DNA from: Garcia nutans
Lineage: Eukaryota > Streptophyta > Magnoliopsida > Malpighiales > Euphorbiaceae
Length of the DNA stretch: 64,000 bases
NCBI GenBank assembly: GCA_947685225.1
Contig: CANTUV010000004.1
Location: 18,445,001-18,509,000 of the forward strand
Reading direction: 5' to 3'
Shown here: positions 58,876-64,000 of the stretch, piece after piece
Numbering within the stretch: the stretch's first letter is position 1
Layout: every line of letters begins with the position of its first letter
The notes under the pieces: generated by a model
What the model was told of the DNA's origin: nothing
Databases searched by the model: none
What the model saw: the letters and a program-made list of their open reading frames with translations, nothing else
Position numbers and translations under genes: made by a program

Positions 58876-59868
58876 CTACTTACCCTGCCATAATGACCGA
58901 TTACTAGAGGACGGATCAAGCATATAATTAGACTCCAAAGAATTCACCTCTTCTTCGAGCCGAGTTATCTCCTGAAAAACATGACCAAAATGCTCTCTAT
59001 TCCAAGATTGTATAACCCATTTTAGAAGATGAAGCTTTTTGAAAAAACCAGACATTCCACCCCCAAAGAAGTTTTTGCTCCATTGCTCTCTCACCATTGG
59101 CAAAAAACCTTCATTAGTGCACCACATGTGTTGAAAGCGGAAAGGCCTGGGAGCCTTAATGTCTTCCAAAATACATTTAAGCAGCATCGGGGAATGATCA
59201 GATGATGTGCGACTAAGATGGCGCACATTGATTTCTCCAAACAAATTCATAAAAGAAACAGTAGACATCACCCTGTCTAATCTTTCCCAAACCTGTCCTG
59301 TCGATCTCATACCAGTCCAAGTGAAAGAAGAACCATAAAATGGAATATCAAGAAAGCCACAATCATTTAAACAAGACACAAAGTCCTGGATACTATTTAA
59401 ACAAGGCAAGGAATTGCCTTTGTATTCAGTGGGACACTTAATGATGTTAAAATCTCCTCCAATTAACCAAGGATTAGAAATATGTGATGTTAGAGAACGG
59501 AGCTCATCCCATAAACACATCCGAGCAGCTCTAGTATGTGGACCATAGATAGCTGTAAAGTTAAATTTAATTGCCAACACATGATACTGAACAGTGCAAG
59601 TAACAATATTATTTCCACCACAAAACTGAGATAAAGAAACAAGATTGTCCTTCCAAAGAATCCAAATCTTGTTATCAGCTGAAGAAAAAATATCTGAAAA
59701 ACCCAAACGAGAGGCATACCATTTATTCTTTGTAACACTGACCATTGGTTCTATAATAACTATAAAATGAAAAGAATGTTCTCTACATAAATTAATGAGG
59801 CGGGAGAGGGAAGTTAAAAGACCCTGAGAATTCCAAAGAGTTTTATCTGTAATTTGGATATCCTAAAA
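58876..59868 (-). pseudogene. LINE ORF2, APE-type endonuclease domain
   Basis: An open frame with Met at 59745 (289 residues) is preceded in frame by KTLWNSQGLLTSLSRLINLC, the usual endonuclease start, so the true start is lost by 5' truncation near 59868-59906. Motifs: IYGPH (66-70), GGDFN (96-100), FTWTG (141-145), RLDR (155-158) and SDHSP (182-186). It nicks target DNA. A stop after WQGK (58876-58878) separates it from RT. Confidence 0.88.
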
Positions 59869-60234
59869 TTTAGCAATTACTCAACCTGCAAAAAGAAAAT
59901 ACTCCCAAATAATTTCCAATCACCATCTCAACCATACTTCTCAATTTCACCAAGTTTCTCAAACATGTATATATATAGATATATATATATATATATAATT
60001 AAAATTACACTTACTCTCCCATTTCAAATACATTGACCCAAACATTCTTTTTAATATACAATACATAAAATTCAAAACATAATATATTATGCATAATACT
60101 CAAAGTGTACAATAACATAAAAATATATACATGCTGCTGGTAGTGTTTCTGATCTCGATAGCAACTCAATAAGCTCAACTTGAAGTTTAGACCCAACCTG
60201 GTCTAGAAGAACTCTCTAGCTTATCCTGTCACCT

Positions 60235-60270
60235 ATGCGATGGAAACAATCACGCTAAGCCGAAGCCTAG
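60235..60270 (-). other. Double hairpin with C(UUCG)G loop
   Basis: On the sense (minus) strand CTAGGC and GCTTAG pair with one G-T wobble, closed by TTCG between C and G, the classic stable tetraloop. The partner hairpin GCGTGAT/ATCGCAT keeps five of seven pairs with wobbles. Confidence 0.7.
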
Positions 60271-62153
60271 TGGTACAAACTTTAATAATAACAATATAAC
60301 TCAATGCAATACCAAATGCACAATGCATGTAGATGTCACATCAATCCACTTTCTTATATTTTTCAAATATTTCATAAGCACAGCGTATAACATTATATTG
60401 CTCAATTGTATCATAATTCATAACTCACATTAAAACAAAGACAAGCATGGGCCCAAAAAGGATCTAATAAGCTATTCAAATTTCAGAGTTACTGCTTTGG
60501 TCCATAATGACACCATGTGTCTAGTCCCGTAGGCAATATATCCATGGATAATGTAACAGCCCCAGTCTCTTGGACCTCAACCCGGCTAGACCCTTAGGCC
60601 CCAGTATCTTGGTCCTCAACCCTGCTAGACTGCTATAGTTTTGAGGCTTACGACCCAGTCTTTTCACCCCAAAAACTTCATATTTATCAGCTAGCCTGGC
60701 TTACGACCCAGTCTTTTCACCATTCCAGTATGTAGCCCGTAGGCTATCATAGGCATGCCACCAAACCCAGAACTCTGAAAATTGAATAACATACTAGGCA
60801 CACAATTTATTCATATATCTCATTATTAATTTCTTTCTCATTTTTACATATTCAATGTAGGCACATTGCCTTATTTTCACATTTTTTTCTCACTTTTCTC
60901 ATTTTTCACATCTTTCTCATCTTTCTCATTTTTCTCACTTTTCTCACTTTTCTCATTATTATCAATATCAATTCATTTCATTATTACACATATGTCATTT
61001 TTGCATTCACAACACATTACCCAATTACTTTGGGTATTTTCACATAATATGCATATTTCACATGTTACACAAATTAGCCATTATCAATGGCTTTTCACAA
61101 TGCATTTAACACATTTATGACATTACAACTGTCATAGCATATTATTCGTACACAATCAATGAACCAAGTAGCTTAACACATTTTTCAACCAAAATGTGTT
61201 AAGTCCAAATGTTATGCAAATATAGACATTATATTCAAAGTTTGTACATACCTCCACTAACAACCCAAAGCAAGCTAAAAAGAACCTTCAATCCAATCTT
61301 TCCAACTTGCCCTTCACCATTTGGATGAAGCAAATCAACCTCCCTCAATGCCTAAACCAAATGTGATAACAAATCATTATTTAGTGTCACATTTAATGTC
61401 ATTTCTAGCATTAAACCATAATTACACATCACTCCTATAAAATTCTAAAAATTTAGCCTTTCCTTACTTCAACATTAGAATTCCATTCTACTACAATTAA
61501 ATTAGTATTTTAAGTTTATTTATATTATTAAAAACATATTTTAATACATTTAAATCATTTACATTATAAAAATGCACTCTTATACACTCTTATATTTCAA
61601 AAATTGCATAACCTTCCCCCATTGAAGATTTTCCATTCCAGCACAATCCATTTCTCTTTCCAAGCTTATATTCATCACTTTTAAAACTAAACAACATGCT
61701 TAAAAAAATAAAATCACACAATTCAACCACTTTGGAAAATCACTTTTCCAAAACCCTAAATCTCCAATTCCATTCTCAAACTCCAACCCAACACCACCAA
61801 ATCCAATATTCGACTTTAAAATACTTGTTTATGAATCAAAACAAACTCATTTAGAAACAATTTGCACAATTAAAGTTTATGTAATATCCTCATGTATACC
61901 TTAAAAGTTTTGATTATGTTATTGTTATATATTGGATTGAATATATGTGTTAAATTACAAGAGAAAAGAAGTTGGGAAAAGAATGTATAGGTATTTGTGT
62001 TTTGAGAGGAAAAGAGGGTGTAGAGAGAAGTGTATATGTTGTTTATATGGTTGTATAACTAACATATACATTGGTCAAAAGGGTTGGTCAATACAAGATG
62101 ATATTTATTTGTGGCATGTGAAATTATATATATGGGTATATATGAGACAAAAG

Positions 62154-62166
62154 ATTATATAAATGG
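62154..62166 (+). promoter_or_regulatory. TATA box of the plus-strand type P LTR
   Basis: ATTATATAAATGG lies 275 bp from the LTR start and is followed by a pyrimidine-rich stretch (TTTTCTTCTTTCTTTC) and the GCCGGCC box. Confidence 0.6.
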
Positions 62167-62377
62167 ATGAAGGGCATGGAGGTAATTTTCTTTGGTTAAG
62201 TTGCATGGTGGAGATTAAAAGAAGAAAAGTGGTTGACTTGTTGGTATTTTCTTCTTTCTTTCTTGAAGAGGCCGGCCATTGAAGAAGAGAAAGAGCTAGG
62301 GAGGTGTTTGAAGTTCTATAATCAAATTGAAGAAGGAATCAAGGGTTTTGGTTAGAGATTTGTGGAATTTTTCATTT

Positions 62378-62385
62378 AAGGTAAG
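62378..62385 (+). promoter_or_regulatory. Consensus splice donor in LTR leader
   Basis: AAGGTAAG about 215 bases after the TATA box matches the plant donor consensus. Further sites are GAGGTAAGTA (63231-63240), AAGGTAAG (63383-63390) and AAGGTATG (63551-63558). Equivalent sites exist in the minus-strand LTRs. Confidence 0.45.
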
Positions 62386-64000
62386 TTTTCTCTTGATTTC
62401 TCTTGTTCTATTTGGAATTTTGTTTGAGTTTGATGGAGTGTGTTTGTGTATGGTGTGTGTAAAAGTGTTGAAATGGAATTAAAGATAAGAAGCTAGGTTG
62501 GTGTTGGTGATGGAAGAGTAAGAGTTGTGTTTAGTGAATTTTTTTCTGTTTTACAATTAGTAAAGGCTGTGACTTGTATGATTTTTAATTAATTATAGAA
62601 AAATGTTCTTGAAGTGAATTTTTGATATGTTGTGCCTCTATGAGTCTAGAATGACTGAAAAATATGTTGATTCGATTTTGGAATGGTTATGAGTTTAGAA
62701 AGATTATTTTTATTAGACCTGTTCCAGCAGGTACCTTAACTGAGACAGCTATATTTCGGGATTTTTAATAAAATGTAGAAAAATCATATCCAATTGAATT
62801 TTGGATATGTTGTTTCTTAGTGAGTCTAGTATTTGAAAAAAATAATTTGGAACCACGTTGATTGAATTTGATTTATGGAATTCACAAAGTTCAGAACTGC
62901 TGCCAGGATGCAGGGCAATTGGGGCAGTCTGGTTAGGTGAACTATTTGACCAAGATTTTGTGTTCAGTTTGATCTGAAATTTTAAAGGAATGATTTTAAG
63001 ATACAAAACTAAATTCTGTAAAATTTTTAGAATTTTTAGTCAAGTAGATTATTTTATACAATTTTTCAAAATAAGGATAAAATGGAGTCTTAAACCAGAA
63101 TGTACTATTCATATGGTCATTTTGCTAATATTCCTTTGGATTAGGTTTTGAAGAGATTGGGTTGCATTAACCTAAATGTGGAGAATTCTTGGAAAGAAAA
63201 GAAATGTATAGATTGATGGGACTAGTTCTTGAGGTAAGTACCAATACAAATGATTATATTTAATTACATAATTTGAGGCTTAACACATTTGTTTGCAAAT
63301 GTGTTAAGTGATCTATTATATTGTTAACATAATTGGACTAAGGTGATGATTGAATGATGTGAAGGATGTGAAGATCATTAACAAGGTAAGCATAAACCCT
63401 ATTTGATTGTATATCCTTATATGTCTTTGAACATTAACACATTGGGATGAAAGTGTTAAATAAGCTATTATATTGTGAATGTAAATGAAGAGTATATATA
63501 AAGGATGAAATATGAAATGGGAAAGGTAGGAAGAAATGAGGATCATTCTTAAGGTATGTGCAATTTGTTATGATAAATGCTCTAGTAATGAATGATGTTA
63601 ATGTGTTTTGAGAAGTGAGAAAATGTTATGTTATATGCATTGTGAATCTTGTGTATGGCAATGTATTATATGAATAATATACATTGAAATGTGATATCAA
63701 TGATGCTATATGTATCATATGGATTGAGATATGATATGATATGAAGCCATTGTGATTGGCTATGATAATTCGATTGAAAGAGATAAGGCATGTTGGCCTA
63801 ATTGATGATGAGATTGATAATGAAATAATAAATGAATTGTTTGTTTAATATGTTATTCAGTTTCAGAGTTCTGGATTTGGGTGGCATGCCTAAGAAATGA
63901 TGAAAGGTAACAGTCTTACCGGGTTGAGGATCTCCTCATATGTGTTGAGTTGATGGTCCAAGAGACTGGGTCTGTTACACTATGAGAATTGTGAATATGA

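Larger units (their letters stand above)
55890..59906 (-). mobile_element. LINE (plant L1 type with C-terminal RNase H), 5'-truncated
   Basis: The poly-A tail shows as poly-T at 55887-55895 on plus. Matching AAATAATTT at 55881-55889 and 59907-59915 is the likely TSD. Only ORF2 is present, from the start of the endonuclease onward; ORF1 is missing. Endonuclease, RT and thumb are in one frame broken by about four stops; a frameshift precedes the zinc-finger/RNase H part. It inserted into a type P LTR. Confidence 0.9.
55692..61879 (-). mobile_element. Type P LTR split by a LINE, right end cut by another LTR
   Basis: It starts TGTAACACCC at 55692, is interrupted by the LINE at about 55890-59906, resumes at 59916 and runs to 61879, where a plus-strand LTR begins. 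It carries the double hairpin (60235-60270), the GTAACAG-type block (60550-60640), a (T)CTTTTCTCA-rich run (60880-60960) and a donor-like site near 61250. The promoter end lies beyond the window or was lost. Confidence 0.8.
61880..64000 (+). mobile_element. Type P LTR, plus strand, right end outside window
   Basis: It begins TGTAATATCCTCATGTATACC, the sense-strand start of this LTR type. TATA box 62154-62166, GCCGGCC 62271-62277, four donor-like sites (62381, 63234, 63386, 63554), the inverted CCAAT block GCCATTGTGATTGGC near 63750 and the inverted GTAACAG stem-loop at 63907-63978. Whether it is a solo LTR or a 5' LTR cannot be seen. The 5 bases before it (GTTTA) would be its TSD. Confidence 0.85.

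Overview
The window is repeat-dense, AT-rich nuclear DNA from a flowering plant, probably a eudicot. The evidence is a Tekay/Del-type chromovirus, Athila-like and Tat/Ogre-like LTR elements, a plant L1-type LINE with a C-terminal RNase H, and a broken plant mobile domain (PMD/MAIL-like) gene. The species cannot be named. I see no intact host gene, rRNA, tRNA or CRISPR array. Nearly every base belongs to nested retroelements, and several insertions are proven by matching 5-bp target-site duplications (TSDs).

Layout. 1-4551: an LTR of 'family X' (Tat/Ogre-like), cut by the window edge and interrupted by a solo LTR (967-3671, TSD CTACT). 4990-10232 and 19902-21353: remains of at least two Athila-like elements (LTR A, gag start, a truncated LTR, ATHILA ORF-1 pseudogene, long 3' UTR, LTR B). 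LTR B is split by a nearly intact chromovirus on the minus strand (10233-19896, TSD TTGAA). 21354-22168: a truncated LTR. 22169-26899: Athila-like LTR C with a degenerate gag, containing a solo family X LTR (22655-24783, TSD CTATG). 26900-28903: family X LTR, inverted. 29600-31537 and 50566-51444: a PMD pseudogene with a TATA box, split by a 19-kb nested pair of non-coding LTR retrotransposons. The outer one (31538-50560, TSD ATGTC) carries an inner one (33474-42583, TSD CACGC) inside its left LTR. 51899-55691: a DUF7745-like fragment, a family X 5' LTR with leader and gag start, and an inverted family X fragment. 55692-61879: another LTR split by a LINE (55890-59906). 61880-64000: a plus-strand LTR running off the window.

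How the parts relate. The chromovirus and the two non-coding elements share LTR ends, an initiator-Met-type primer-binding site, a purine tract and an 18-bp palindrome next to that tract, but only the chromovirus has gag-pol. The simplest reading is that the non-coding (LARD-like) elements are mobilised in trans by a chromovirus of this type. The inner element is very young: its LTRs have the same length and only two differences were seen by eye.

The least expected signals are RNA-like. The chromovirus-type LTRs carry a tandem double hairpin kept by G-U wobbles on the sense strand, with UUCG loops in two families. The family X LTR carries three consecutive bulged hairpins whose stems covary. 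Unrelated LTRs each carry a cluster of GC-rich palindromes, and the chromovirus-type LTRs carry consensus splice donors in their leaders.
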